DNA from: Synergistales bacterium
GTDB lineage: Bacteria > Synergistota > Synergistia > Synergistales > Aminobacteriaceae
Direction of reading: 5' to 3'
Assembly (NCBI GenBank): GCA_025997955.1
Contig: BNVH01000007.1
Location: 7,860-71,859, forward strand
DNA: 64,000 nucleotides
In this document: in pieces, positions 34,881 through 45,064 of the stretch
How positions within the stretch are numbered: the stretch's first letter is position 1
Layout: each line of letters starts with the position of its first letter
The notes under the pieces: generated by a model
Told to the model about the DNA's origin: nothing
The model's input: the letters and a program-made list of their open reading frames with translations, nothing else
Databases searched by the model: none
Program-made: the position numbers and the translations under genes

Positions 34881-36191
34881 TCCCCTCACGTGTCCGATGA
34901 GATACAGACTGCCACAGACCAATACAACGTCGTTGTCCTCTGTTTTATCAAGGGCGCGCGCTATGGCGTCAGTGGGGTTGTCGAACGCGTTGAGTCGCCC
35001 GTCGGTTTTATTTCGCCACACGAATTTTGAAGCGGCCTCCGCGAGAGCCTGGGCTTTTAGGCTTCGTTCCATACCCGGCACGCATGTCGGATAAAAAGAC
35101 ATGTTTTTTGATATTCCGTTCAGCGTCTCAAGGCACGCCGGATAGTCTTTATCCTTCATCACACCGTAGACGACGCCGATTTTTTTGTCTCCCCATAGGT
35201 CTTTGGCGCTCTCCGATAGCTTTGTCACGCCGTCCGTGTTATGCCCCCCGTCAAGAACCAACATAGGACGACCGCGCCTCAAAATTTCAAGCCGCCCCGG
35301 CCAAGCGGCGTTTTTCATACCGTCCCTTATGGTGTTTTCCGAATGGCGCGGAAATTTTTCTAACAGGCAGGAAATAGCCAACATAGCCAAAGACGCGTTG
35401 CTCGCCTGATAGCGTCCTATAAGCCTTATGCCGACTTCTTTTAAACTGAGCAAACGAGACGCGAAATCGAAAACACAACCGTCCTCCGAGAAGTACGCGT
35501 CTGAAAGCGCGACGTCCTCCGAGACGATAAATGGCAATGCTCCCACGTCCGCGCAAAATTTACGGAATAGGGGAATCAGAGCAAGATTATCGCCAAGGTA
35601 GCAAGCCGGAACATGAGGGCGTACAACGGCAAATTTTTCGCCGGCTATTTTTTCTATCGTGTCGCCTAAGTACTCCGTATGGTCAATCGAAATAGAAGCT
35701 ACGACGGAACAAACTACGTCACTCAGCAAATTTGTGGCGTCAAGCCTGCCGCCCAAGCCAGCTTCGATAACGGCAAAATCGACATGCTCCTCCCGCGCCA
35801 ACAAAAACGCGGTCGCCGTCACGAGCTCAAAATAAGAAGGCGGGTCTTGGCGCAAAAATTCGTCACCTGACAGTTTTTCAGTAACGGTCAAAGCTACCGA
35901 CATCCACCGCTCCGCCGACAAGGGCGCGCCGTCAATCAAGAGCCTCTCCCCGGGGCTTTCGAGATGAGGGCTGGTGTAGAGAGCCGTTTTGTAGCCGGCC
36001 GCCTGAAATACGGAGGCCAAAAACGCGCATGTCGAGCCCTTGCCGTTTGTTCCGACGACATGAACAGATGGGTAAGCCCCCTCCGGGTTATCCAATAGCG
36101 ACAGAAGACGCGTCGCGCGATCAAGCCCAGGGCGTATACCGGGCGAAGCGCAACGACTGAACAAAGACTCTACATCGTCGAAGGAAACCAT
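34863..36191 (-). CDS. folC: Bifunctional folylpolyglutamate synthase/dihydrofolate synthase
   Basis: A 442-residue Mur-ligase-like enzyme that makes dihydrofolate and adds glutamates to folates. The P-loop VVGTNGKGSTCAFLASV lies at residues 44-60, followed by ALYTSPHLESPGERLLIDG. The centre shows DFAVIEAGLGGRLDATN and SISIDHTEYLGDT, and the C-terminal domain VLDGGHNTDGV. All are standard FolC markers. The gene is monocistronic and convergent with the aldolase; the ATG at 36191 has weak Shine-Dalgarno pairing. Confidence 0.95.
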   Translation of the reverse strand: MVSFDDVESLFSRCASPGIRPGLDRATRLLSLLDNPEGAYPSVHVVGTNGKGSTCAFLASVFQAAGYKTALYTSPHLESPGERLLIDGAPLSAERWMSVALTVTEKLSGDEFLRQDPPSYFELVTATAFLLAREEHVDFAVIEAGLGGRLDATNLLSDVVCSVVASISIDHTEYLGDTIEKIAGEKFAVVRPHVPACYLGDNLALIPLFRKFCADVGALPFIVSEDVALSDAYFSEDGCVFDFASRLLSLKEVGIRLIGRYQASNASLAMLAISCLLEKFPRHSENTIRDGMKNAAWPGRLEILRRGRPMLVLDGGHNTDGVTKLSESAKDLWGDKKIGVVYGVMKDKDYPACLETLNGISKNMSFYPTCVPGMERSLKAQALAEAASKFVWRNKTDGRLNAFDNPTDAIARALDKTEDNDVVLVCGSLYLIGHVRGKIGRE

Positions 36192-36574
36192 TTTTTCACC
36201 TTCCCGAAAATAGCGCTATTACTAAAAAATAGATTATTCGTCATTGTCAATCACCTGAGGCTTGCTGTTTTAGGTAGTTATTTAAAGCGTTAATCGGTCT
36301 TCTTTGGTAGCTAAACTATTTGTCGGCATAATAAACACCTCCTATTTAGAGAATGTACACCCTATGGGTGACAAAAGCAAGCGTGATCTTGTTCTTGTTG
36401 TTTGCCGCAAAAGTCAGGATATAAACGCCGTTATCAGGTTAAATACCATCACAACAGGAAGGTTTGTTCTTGATGCTTAAGTTGTTGACATTGATTTACA
36501 AACCCGAAGTCGTCACGTTAGGAGGTGGTAGAATAAAAGTTACTTTCAGTCACTCTTGAAATGAGGATTGCGGT
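36192..36574. other. Spacer at the left border of the defence island, gene debris
   Basis: No convincing gene lies in these 383 bp. On the minus strand a perfect AGGAGG precedes ATG 36329, but the frame stops after 15 codons (TNSLATKEDRL), which looks like the first codons of a ribbon-helix-helix antitoxin (DUF1778-like). Another frame reads RRPINALNNYLKQQASGD to a stop. On the plus strand a 38-codon frame (36364-36480) has no ribosome-binding site. I read this as remains of deleted accessory genes. Confidence 0.4.
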
Positions 36575-39500
36575 ATGGCTCGACTTGAAGATATAACAGT
36601 TGGCGCAAGCGTTATCGGCGTAGCGGGAAACGCGCCGGTCACCGTTGTCGCGGTCAAATGGTACGGCGACGCAGTCTTAGAGATTACATTCAAGGACGCC
36701 AAAGGGCAACTTGCCAATCAGCTTTTATATAGAGAGGACGAAGAACGGCTGAACGTAGCAGACAGCAGTTTGCCATGGAGTTTTGACGCGGACGCAAATC
36801 TGCTTCGCCTTGTGTCGGAGGCGTATCGTATCGCCGTAGCCCATATTTTTGACCCATACCTCGCGGTACATACTTCGGAAATTGAACCGTTGCCACATCA
36901 AGTTTCAGCTGTTTATCAGGAAATGCTCTCGCGACTGCCGCTTCGTTACATATTGGCGGACGACCCCGGCGCCGGCAAAACAATAATGACAGGGTTGTTT
37001 TTGAAAGAACTGCTCGCGCGCGGTGACCTGAAGCGTTGCATGATAGTATCGCCCGGCAACTTGGCCGAGCAGTGGCAAGATGAGCTATACCGCAAGTTCA
37101 ATCTGCGGTTTGAGATACTCACCAATGACCGCATTGAGTCAGCTGTTACAGGCAATGTGTTTACGGAAACAAACCTCTGTATCGTGCGCTTGGACAAGCT
37201 ATCGCGCAACGAAGACATTCAGGAAAAACTGCGCGTTACGGACTGGGATTTAGTTGTATGCGACGAAGCGCACAAGATGTCAGCAACCGTCTGGGGTGGA
37301 GAGATAAAATACACGAAGCGATTCCAATTAGGACGGCTACTGTCGTCTATAGCGCGTCACTTTCTGCTTCTGACCGCGACGCCTCATAACGGCAAAGAAG
37401 AGGACTTCCAACTCTTTATGTCTCTTGTAGACCAAGACCGTTTCGAGGGCGCGGCGAGAAGCGGAACTCAAGCCGTTGACGTTTCGGACGTTATGCGTCG
37501 TCTTGTAAAAGAGGACTTGCTGAAATTTGACGGCACGCCATTGTTCCCCGAACGTCGCGCCTATACTGTAAACTATGACTTATCTCCTTTAGAGGCACAG
37601 CTTTACGGGGCGGTGACGGAATATGTGCGGGAGGAGTTCAACCGGGCCGATAATCTCAACAGCGAGCGCAAAAACACGGTCGGGTTCGCGCTGACGATTC
37701 TTCAACGGCGTCTCGCGTCCTCCCCTGAAGCAATTTACCAGTCTCTAAAACGCCGCCGTGAGCGTTTAGAAAGTCGTCTTTCGGAAGAACGGCTCGGTAA
37801 ACGCGTCGCGGATTATATATTTGCGGCAAGCGATGATTATGACGATGACGATTTGCCGTCTTCGGAATTGGAAGACGCGGAGGAAAAGGTTGCCGACCAA
37901 GCGTCCGCCGCGTCCACAATCTCAGAATTGGAAGCCGAGATCAAGACGCTCAAAAATCTCGAACGCATGGCGAACGACGTTCGCGTAAGCGGCAAAGACC
38001 GCAAATGGGAAGAACTCTCTTTGCTTTTGCAGGATAACAGCAATATGTTCGACTCAAGTGATTTGCGAGAGAAACTTATCATATTCACTGAACACCGCGA
38101 CACTCTCCGCTATCTCACAGATAAAATCCGCTCTCTTCTCGGGAGCGAGGAGGCTGTTGTGACGATACACGGAGGGCTCTTGCGCGATGAGCGGCGAAAA
38201 ACTGAGGAGCTCTTCAAACAAGATAAAGAAGTGCGAATCCTAATAGCCACTGACGCGGCGGGCGAGGGTATCAACCTGCAACGCGCCCACCTTATGGTGA
38301 ACTACGACCTACCGTGGAACCCTAACAGACTTGAACAGCGTTTCGGTCGTATTCACCGTATAGGACAGACTGAGGTCTGTCACCTGTGGAACCTTGTGTC
38401 GCGCGAGACCCGTGAGGGTATGGTGTTTCAGCGGCTCTTTGAAAAATTGGAACAAGAACGCGAAGCGCTCAAAGGCAAAGTGTTTGACGTTCTTGGCAAA
38501 GTGACGTTCAACAATCGCTCACTGCGAGAGCTGCTCATTGAGGCTGTGCGTTACGGCAACGACCCCGATGTTCGCGCGCGTCTTTACGAAGTCGTGGACA
38601 ATTCGCTTGACCGCGAATCGCTCCAAAAACTGCTTGAAGAACACGCGCTGACCGAGAATACGATGGACGTTCATAAGGTTATGGCAATCCGTGAAGATAT
38701 GGAACGCATAGAGGCGCGCAAACTCCAGCCTCATTTCATAGAGTCGTTCTTCATAGAAGCCTTTACGAGCGTTGGCGGCAAAGTGAAGCCGCGCGAGCAT
38801 GGGCGCTATGAAATAACATCCGTGCCGTTCGCCGTCCGAAACCGCGATATGCAGATTGGCTTCGGTGAACCGGTATTACAGCGTTACGAACGTGTTTGTT
38901 TTGACAAACCTTATCGAAACATACAAGGTCTGTCTCCCGCCGCGCTCATCGCTCCTGGACACCCACTCTTAGAGGCCACTATTGACCTTATACGCGAGCG
39001 CAACGCGGAAGTATTGAAACGCGGCGCGATATTTATTGATGACGCTGACTATGGCACGGACGCGAGACTGCTGTTTTACATCGAAGATTCCGTTCAGGAC
39101 GGCGTAATGCTGTCCGGCAACCGCCGCCGCGTCATATCGAAGCATATTCACTTTGTGGAAATCCGCTCTGACGGCGCGGCCGCAAACGCCGGCTACGCGC
39201 CTTATTTGGACTATCGCGCAGCGAGTGGCGAAGAGGCGGACTTTGTGCGTTCATTCTTGAATAGCCAGCAATGGTTGAAAGCGAACGTGGAGGATAAAGC
39301 TATCGGATACGCCATTTCACAGGTGATACCCGCTCACGTCGCAGAAGTGCGCGACCGCAAGACGAAACTGATTGGCAAGACCGTCAAAGCCGTAAAAGAA
39401 AGGCTGACCACTGAAATACGATACTGGGACTTCCGAGCCCTCGACTTGAAAGAAAAGGAATCCGCAGGTAAGATAAACGCCAAGCTCAACTCGCAGATGG

Positions 39501-40078
39501 CGGCACGACGGGCCGAAGAGCTTGAAGCCCGTATGCAAAAGCGGCTTGCCGAGCTTGAAACGGAGAAACTCATCTCCGCAACGCCGCCCGTTGTGATGGG
39601 CGGGGCCGTGATAATCCCACGCGGACTTTTGAGTAAATTAGAGGGTAAGCCTGATACGTTTACCGCCGATGCAAAGACGAGGCGTGAGATTGAGTTTGCG
39701 GCAATGAAAGCCGTGATAGATATTGAAGTATCGCTCGGCTATACGCCACGCGACGTGAGCGCTGAAAAATGCGGCTATGACATAGAATCCGCTATCCCAA
39801 CAGAACTGCGCGGCTTTGACGGCTCTACGCTTCGCTTTATCGAAGTCAAAGGCAGAGCAAAGGGCGCGAATACCGTAACAGTCAGCAAAAACGAGATACT
39901 CACGGCATTCAATAAGCCGGATGAGTATATCTTGGCTGTCGTGGAAGTAGATGGAACGAATACACACACGGTTTACCTGAAGAAACCGTTCCACGAACGC
40001 CCTGATTTCGCCGCTACGAGCGTGAATTATAACATTGGAGAACTGACGCATAATGCAGAAGTGCTTTATCATCAATAA
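36575..40078 (+). CDS. SNF2-family helicase with C-terminal DUF3883-like nuclease domain (DrmD-like)
   Basis: A 1167-residue superfamily 2 ATPase. Walker A DDPGAGKT at about residue 129, DEAH (VVCDEAHKMS) at about 229, motif III TATPHNG at about 268, and motifs V-VI ATDAAGEGINLQ and QRFGRIHRIGQ at about 565-595. The last ~130 residues contain GYDIES and FIEVKGR (about 1066 and 1088), the layout of DUF3883 domains that resemble PD-(D/E)XK nucleases. Related helicases occur in DISARM (DrmD) and other methylase-linked defence loci. It is the first gene of the rightward island and has GAGG before its ATG. DNA translocation on unmethylated invaders is an inference. Confidence 0.88.
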   Translation: MARLEDITVGASVIGVAGNAPVTVVAVKWYGDAVLEITFKDAKGQLANQLLYREDEERLNVADSSLPWSFDADANLLRLVSEAYRIAVAHIFDPYLAVHTSEIEPLPHQVSAVYQEMLSRLPLRYILADDPGAGKTIMTGLFLKELLARGDLKRCMIVSPGNLAEQWQDELYRKFNLRFEILTNDRIESAVTGNVFTETNLCIVRLDKLSRNEDIQEKLRVTDWDLVVCDEAHKMSATVWGGEIKYTKRFQLGRLLSSIARHFLLLTATPHNGKEEDFQLFMSLVDQDRFEGAARSGTQAVDVSDVMRRLVKEDLLKFDGTPLFPERRAYTVNYDLSPLEAQLYGAVTEYVREEFNRADNLNSERKNTVGFALTILQRRLASSPEAIYQSLKRRRERLESRLSEERLGKRVADYIFAASDDYDDDDLPSSELEDAEEKVADQASAASTISELEAEIKTLKNLERMANDVRVSGKDRKWEELSLLLQDNSNMFDSSDLREKLIIFTEHRDTLRYLTDKIRSLLGSEEAVVTIHGGLLRDERRKTEELFKQDKEVRILIATDAAGEGINLQRAHLMVNYDLPWNPNRLEQRFGRIHRIGQTEVCHLWNLVSRETREGMVFQRLFEKLEQEREALKGKVFDVLGKVTFNNRSLRELLIEAVRYGNDPDVRARLYEVVDNSLDRESLQKLLEEHALTENTMDVHKVMAIREDMERIEARKLQPHFIESFFIEAFTSVGGKVKPREHGRYEITSVPFAVRNRDMQIGFGEPVLQRYERVCFDKPYRNIQGLSPAALIAPGHPLLEATIDLIRERNAEVLKRGAIFIDDADYGTDARLLFYIEDSVQDGVMLSGNRRRVISKHIHFVEIRSDGAAANAGYAPYLDYRAASGEEADFVRSFLNSQQWLKANVEDKAIGYAISQVIPAHVAEVRDRKTKLIGKTVKAVKERLTTEIRYWDFRALDLKEKESAGKINAKLNSQMAARRAEELEARMQKRLAELETEKLISATPPVVMGGAVIIPRGLLSKLEGKPDTFTADAKTRREIEFAAMKAVIDIEVSLGYTPRDVSAEKCGYDIESAIPTELRGFDGSTLRFIEVKGRAKGANTVTVSKNEILTAFNKPDEYILAVVEVDGTNTHTVYLKKPFHERPDFAATSVNYNIGELTHNAEVLYHQ

Positions 40079-40124
40079 ACACTTATAAATTGCAATCTAT
40101 CACCTTTAAGGGAGAAACGTTACA

Positions 40125-41144
40125 ATGGCACGTAAACGCAAGATGGTTCAATATAACTTGCTCAAGAATTCTACAGCGGCATATTTCGCCGCAATAGAAA
40201 TTCACAATAAGCCTCATGTCTTTTACCGATACGAAACAGCAACTTTACTTATTATGAATGCATGGGAACTCCTTCTTAAAGCATTTATTTGGAAATTTAT
40301 TAAAAATCGTTCAATATACGATAAGGATGGACACACAATTTCTCTTGATAAAGCACTTGATTATGTTAGTGAACACTTAAATATTCAAAAGCCAAAGTGC
40401 TTTTTCGCAATCAGGGCAAATATTCAGCAAATTAAAGAATACCGAGATAAGATTGTACATTATTATAATGAACAACTTACACCGTATATCTTTATGCTGA
40501 TAGCACGTTGTGCGCTTAATTATGTTGAGTTTATGCGGGAATATTTTTCAAAAGATATTGTGGCCGATGAAGAACTCTTTATAATGCCACTTGGTTTTAA
40601 GTTGCCATTTAAGCCAGAGGATTTTCTTTCACGTAAGGCTCCAGCTTATACTTCATCAGTTGAAGCAAGGAATTTTATCGACAAGATGATTTCTATCACT
40701 ACAGAATTGGAAAATCAAGGTGTTTCAGATTCAATTGTGTTAGGATTTAATATCTATCTTGAGAGTGTTAAAAAGATTGAGAATAGCGATCTTCTCGTTG
40801 CCCTTACTGGTGTAGAGGAGGCTGACACTAAATTTGCAAAAATTACAAACGTGCATTTGACAGACGATCCATCAGCTCAGATAGTCCATATGAGTGATGA
40901 GCAGTTTAGAAATATTTGGAAGTATGACTATGACTATATTGTTAATTGGTGCAAAGAAAACATATCGGGTTTTAAGCAAGGGAATTTATTTAATGGCGTA
41001 ATGAGGAAGATCAAAGAGGATGTAAGATGCGCGTATAAACGCAGGCTTGATAGCAGGAATCCTAAATCCGCATCAAAGGATTTCTACACAGAATATGCAC
41101 TTGAACAGATAAAATCAAAATACTATGAAGAACAAGGAGAATGA
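40125..41144 (+). CDS. DUF3644 protein with HEPN-like motif
   Basis: A 339-residue protein that matches DUF3644 (NLLKNSTAAYFAAIEIHNK, YRYETATLLIMNAWELLLKA). Around residues 106-113 it has YRDKIVHYY, the Rx4H arrangement of HEPN domains, many of which are RNases of toxin and abortive-infection systems. Function is unproven. The gene is clearly AT-richer than the helicase before it and than most of the window, which suggests separate acquisition. It lies 46 bases after the helicase and overlaps the possible first ATG of the methyltransferase. Confidence 0.8.
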   Translation: MARKRKMVQYNLLKNSTAAYFAAIEIHNKPHVFYRYETATLLIMNAWELLLKAFIWKFIKNRSIYDKDGHTISLDKALDYVSEHLNIQKPKCFFAIRANIQQIKEYRDKIVHYYNEQLTPYIFMLIARCALNYVEFMREYFSKDIVADEELFIMPLGFKLPFKPEDFLSRKAPAYTSSVEARNFIDKMISITTELENQGVSDSIVLGFNIYLESVKKIENSDLLVALTGVEEADTKFAKITNVHLTDDPSAQIVHMSDEQFRNIWKYDYDYIVNWCKENISGFKQGNLFNGVMRKIKEDVRCAYKRRLDSRNPKSASKDFYTEYALEQIKSKYYEEQGE

Positions 41145-41148
41145 GCCT

Positions 41149-43878
41149 GTGTATAAAAAGAAACTCATAGAAGTCGCCCTGCCGCTCGAAGCTATAAACG
41201 CGGAGTCGGCGCGCGAAAAATCCATTCGCCACGGGCATCCGTCCACGCTACATCTGTGGTGGGCGCGGCGTCCATTGGCGGCGGCGCGTGCTGTCATATG
41301 GTCTTCGCTTGTGGACGACCCCTCATCATTGCCGGAGCAATTTCCTACGGAAGAAGCGCAAAACGCCGAGAGAGCGCGTCTGTTTGGCATTTTGACAAGG
41401 CTTGTAAAGTGGGAAAACTCCAACAATGCACTCATTCTCGCCGAAGCCAAAGCGGAGATTATGAAATCCACTGACGGCAATCCACCTGCGTTGCTCGACC
41501 CGTTCGCAGGCGGCGGTTCTATTCCACTTGAAGCGCAACGGCTCGGTTTGGAGGCTCACGCGTCCGACCTGAACCCTGTCGCCGTTATGATAAACAAGGC
41601 AATGATTGAGATACCTCCGAAGTTTGCCGGGCAGCCGCCGGTGAATCCCGACGCTCGGCAAAATTATATAAAAAACAAAGAATGGCCGGGCGCGTCCGGG
41701 CTTGCCGAAGATGTGCGCTATTACGGCGAATGGATGAAAAAAGAGGCATTCAAACGCATAGGACATTTGTACCCAAAAGTTAAAATTCCAAAAGAACAAG
41801 GCAGCGGCGAAGCAACTGTTATAGCGTGGATTTGGGCGCGAACTGTGAAATGCCCGAACCCAGCCTGCGGGTGTGAAATGCCGCTGGCGAGCAGTTTTGT
41901 ACTATCAAAGAAAAAAGGGCATGAAGCGTATATTCAACCAATAATCTATGAAAACACAATAACTTATACCGTGAAGTATGGCAAAAGTGCGCCGGAAGCA
42001 CCAAAAACGGGACGTGGTAAATTCAAATGTATCGCTTGCGGACAGGCAACACCGTCTAATCATATTCACGATGAATATAAAGCGAAGCGCGGTGGTTCTC
42101 AACTTATGGCTATTGTCGCTGAGGGAAAAGGTGGGCGTTTATATATTTCACCAAATAACGAGCAAGTTAAAATTGCTGGTTGTGGAAAACCCAAATGGAA
42201 GCCTGAAGCGGAAATGAACCAAGATTGCACAGACTTAATCAGTGGGCGCGGTTATGGCTTTACGCATTGGCATGAACTCTTCACCAATCGCCAACTAACT
42301 GCGCTAACTACATTCAGCGACCTTGTTACCGAAGCGCAAGCGCAAGTTGAGCGTGACGGTGGTTCAAAAGAATATGCACAGGCTGTGGGTGTATATTTAA
42401 CGTTTGGCGTAAGCCGAAACACAGATATTAACAATGCCTTGTGTCGATGGGAAATAACAAAGACTCAAGTACGGAATCTTTTCACACGTCAAGCAATACC
42501 GATGGTATGGGACTATGCCGAAAATAACGTATTTGGTGAAGCGGCAGGCGGGTATACGGTAAGCCTTTCTTCAATCATTAAAGTGATAGAAAGGTTTTAT
42601 ACAAATGCAATACCGGGCTTTGTAAGTCAGCAAGATGCGCAGAGCGATAACGGTTTGCGTAATATTATGGTTTCAACAGACCCGCCATATTATGACAACA
42701 TAGGCTATGCTGATTTGTCTGATTTCTTTTATGTTTGGTTGCGGCAGTCCTTGAAAGGAAATTATCCTGATTTGTTCCGCACAATGCTTGTTCCTAAAAC
42801 GGAAGAACTGATAGCGACACCTTATCGTTTTGACGGTAGTAGAGAAAAAGCAAATGCTTTCTTTGAGAGTGGAATGTTACAAACATTTAAACAAATAAAT
42901 GCCTACGTGCGTGGCGATATACCTACAACTGTATATTATGCTTATAAACAAAGCGAAAATGAGGAAAATAACACCTCATCGACTGGTTGGGAAACAATGT
43001 TGTCGGCAATCATTCAAGCCGGGTTTTCTATAACAGGTACTTGGCCAATGAGGACAGAGTTATCCAATCGTATGATTGGGAAAGACACCAACGCCCTCGC
43101 ATCCTCTATCGTTCTCGTCTGCCGCAAACGCCCCACCGACGCGCCGTCTTGTACTCGCCGTGACTTCATCAACGCGCTCAAACGCGAACTCAAACCCGCG
43201 TTGGCGAAACTGCAAGCCTCGAACATCGCCCCCGTGGACTTGGCGCAGTCGGCAATCGGCCCCGGCATGGGCGTGTACTCGAAGTTCTCCCAAGTGCTTG
43301 AAGCTGACGGAACGCCGATGAGCGTCCGAAGCGCTTTGCAGATAATCAACCAGGAGCTCGACCTGTATTTCACAGAACAGGACGGCGAGCTTGACCGCGA
43401 CAGCCGTTTCTGTGTTGACCTCTATTCACAATACGCGTTCAACGATATGAAATTCGGCGAAGCGGACGTCCTCGCTCGCGCGAAAAATACATCTGTGGAA
43501 AAACTCGCGGCAAGCGGCGTCCTCTACGCGCAAAAGGGCGTGGTCAGGCTTCTGACCCGCGAGGAAATACCCGTAAATACGAACAACAAAGATATTGTAT
43601 GGCTGCTCACACAGCAGTTGACCCGCGCTATGGAAACGGGCGGCGTGGTCGCCACCGCACGGATGGTCTTGGATATGTCTGGTTCAAATGCAGAATACGC
43701 CAAAGCTCTGGCGTATCGGCTGTTCGGGGTCGCTGAACGCAAGGGCTGGGCGCAGGAAGCCTACGCCTATAACTCGCTTGTCATAGCGTGGCCTGATGTG
43801 CAGTCCAAGGCGGCAGAGTTGCTCTCTCATCAGGACGATGGCGAGCAACTAACGATGTTTGACGGAGGTAATGAGTAA
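41149..43878 (+). CDS. DUF1156-family DNA adenine methyltransferase, mosaic composition
   Basis: A 909-residue SAM-dependent DNA methyltransferase. The DUF1156 start is LIEVALPLEAINAESAREKS then HPSTLHLWWARRPLAAARA. The SAM site is LLDPFAGGGSIPLEA at about residue 116 and the amino-methylase motif is DPPYYDNIGY at about 510, so N6-adenine methylation is likely. Cysteine pairs at about 240-300 (CPNPACGC, CIACG) suggest zinc ribbons in the insert. GTG at 41149 behind AAGGAG matches the family start better than the ATG at 41125. Codons from about 41.9 to 43.07 kb are much AT-richer than both flanks, as if the specificity region had been swapped. Its TAA shares a base with the next ATG. Confidence 0.88.
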   Translation: MYKKKLIEVALPLEAINAESAREKSIRHGHPSTLHLWWARRPLAAARAVIWSSLVDDPSSLPEQFPTEEAQNAERARLFGILTRLVKWENSNNALILAEAKAEIMKSTDGNPPALLDPFAGGGSIPLEAQRLGLEAHASDLNPVAVMINKAMIEIPPKFAGQPPVNPDARQNYIKNKEWPGASGLAEDVRYYGEWMKKEAFKRIGHLYPKVKIPKEQGSGEATVIAWIWARTVKCPNPACGCEMPLASSFVLSKKKGHEAYIQPIIYENTITYTVKYGKSAPEAPKTGRGKFKCIACGQATPSNHIHDEYKAKRGGSQLMAIVAEGKGGRLYISPNNEQVKIAGCGKPKWKPEAEMNQDCTDLISGRGYGFTHWHELFTNRQLTALTTFSDLVTEAQAQVERDGGSKEYAQAVGVYLTFGVSRNTDINNALCRWEITKTQVRNLFTRQAIPMVWDYAENNVFGEAAGGYTVSLSSIIKVIERFYTNAIPGFVSQQDAQSDNGLRNIMVSTDPPYYDNIGYADLSDFFYVWLRQSLKGNYPDLFRTMLVPKTEELIATPYRFDGSREKANAFFESGMLQTFKQINAYVRGDIPTTVYYAYKQSENEENNTSSTGWETMLSAIIQAGFSITGTWPMRTELSNRMIGKDTNALASSIVLVCRKRPTDAPSCTRRDFINALKRELKPALAKLQASNIAPVDLAQSAIGPGMGVYSKFSQVLEADGTPMSVRSALQIINQELDLYFTEQDGELDRDSRFCVDLYSQYAFNDMKFGEADVLARAKNTSVEKLAASGVLYAQKGVVRLLTREEIPVNTNNKDIVWLLTQQLTRAMETGGVVATARMVLDMSGSNAEYAKALAYRLFGVAERKGWAQEAYAYNSLVIAWPDVQSKAAELLSHQDDGEQLTMFDGGNE

Positions 43879-44726
43879 TGGCTATCAATCGTGTGGAAAT
43901 AAAGAATTTTTTGGTGTTCAAGGGCGAGTTTGCGATGGATTTTTGCCCCGGTGTGAATGTCATCATCGGTGGGAACGCGACGGGGAAAACGACACTGCTA
44001 AAATATTTGTGGGTAAAGGAAAGGGGTCTTGACCCAGATTCTTTCAAAGATAATCTCTATTGGCATACTCCAAAGTACGGTGTGGACGATTATGATAAGC
44101 ATCCTCTAATATTCATACCTGTTACCGAAATGTTGACACATTCAAAAGGCTTTTTGGGGTTAAACACAAGATTTGAAATGCCTTTTGATCAAACAGAGGT
44201 TGATATATTAGCGTTTGCTACTTCTCCGGTTACGAGAGAGCTTACCCTTAACGCTGTCAAAACGCTTGATAAAATCAAGGATGTCATAGGCGGAGAAGTA
44301 CGATACGAAAACGACACTTTTTATATCGGAGAGCGTCCGTTTTCGTTTGAAGCATCCGGTTATCGTAAGCTTGGCTTGTTGTGGAAACTGCTCCGTAATG
44401 GACTACTCGAAAGCGATAGCGTGTTGTTTTGGGACGAACCCGAAAACTCACTTAATCCCGAACTTATGCCAGTTCTCGTTGAAATTCTACTTGAACTTCA
44501 GCGTGGCGGAGCGCAAATATTTCTTGCCACACATAGTGAGATACTTGCGAGTTACTTTGACGTGAAACACAAGCCCGACGACAGCGTGATGTTTTATTCG
44601 CTGTATAAAGACGGAGAGCAAATCAAGGCCGATGAGAGCGAGCGGTTTGACTTACTCGTTCCGAACAACTTAACAGCCGAGCAGGTCGAACTATACGAGC
44701 AGGAAGTTGAAAAAGGGTTGGGTTAA
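43878..44726 (+). CDS. AAA-family ATPase (ABC/OLD-like) of the defence island
   Basis: A 282-residue SMC/ABC-type ATPase: Walker A GGNATGKTT at about residue 31, Walker B LFWDEPENSLNPEL at about 184, and an H-loop LATHSE at about 218. It lacks a long coiled coil. Such ATPases pair with nuclease subunits in OLD-, Septu- or Gabija-like systems. The ATG overlaps the methyltransferase stop (TAATG) and its own end abuts a decayed nuclease-like ORF (overlap one base), so ATPase and nuclease were probably a functional pair. Its first ~75 bases are duplicated at 45065-45150. Confidence 0.82.
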   Translation: MAINRVEIKNFLVFKGEFAMDFCPGVNVIIGGNATGKTTLLKYLWVKERGLDPDSFKDNLYWHTPKYGVDDYDKHPLIFIPVTEMLTHSKGFLGLNTRFEMPFDQTEVDILAFATSPVTRELTLNAVKTLDKIKDVIGGEVRYENDTFYIGERPFSFEASGYRKLGLLWKLLRNGLLESDSVLFWDEPENSLNPELMPVLVEILLELQRGGAQIFLATHSEILASYFDVKHKPDDSVMFYSLYKDGEQIKADESERFDLLVPNNLTAEQVELYEQEVEKGLG

Positions 44727-45050
44727 TGGACATGGAGTTCATTCCAGACAGCGCTTACATTATCGAAGAATCGCCCGCCCGCTTGGCTTGCGGTGCTGAT
44801 ATTCGCTCGGTCGAGTTTATCCGCCGTAAGGATGCGAGTTTGCTGTTTATCGAAGCAAAAGCAACAATCGCCAACCCTGAAAAATCGCCTGAACCGTATA
44901 GAACCGAAATTGACCAAATCAGACTGGTGCAGACCCGTAAAACGAACCATTGAACAGGCATTACCTTTGTATATCAAGAAAATATGGAAGCCTGAAATAT
45001 TTGTAATAAATCATACAACAGCAATAAAACGGGGAATTGTTGTAGCTTGA
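44726..45050 (+). pseudogene. Frameshifted small nuclease-like partner of the AAA ATPase
   Basis: From ATG 44726 the frame gives a start with YIIEESPARL and SVEFIRRKD followed by LLFIEAKAT, the E-x-K strand of PD-(D/E)XK nucleases, then stops at 44951-44953 after 75 codons. A continuation in another frame, VKRTIEQALPLYIKKIWKPE and IFVINHTTAIKRG, runs to a TGA at 45050. The two pieces look like the head and tail of one small protein whose middle has been deleted or frameshifted near 44.92 kb. I therefore call it broken, though the short first frame could still be translated. Confidence 0.5.
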
Positions 45051-45064
45051 AAGGATAATGTTGA

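Noticed and set aside
36364..36480. 38-codon plus-strand ORF at the island border
   Set aside because: No ribosome-binding site, no recognisable domain, and it sits among gene debris.
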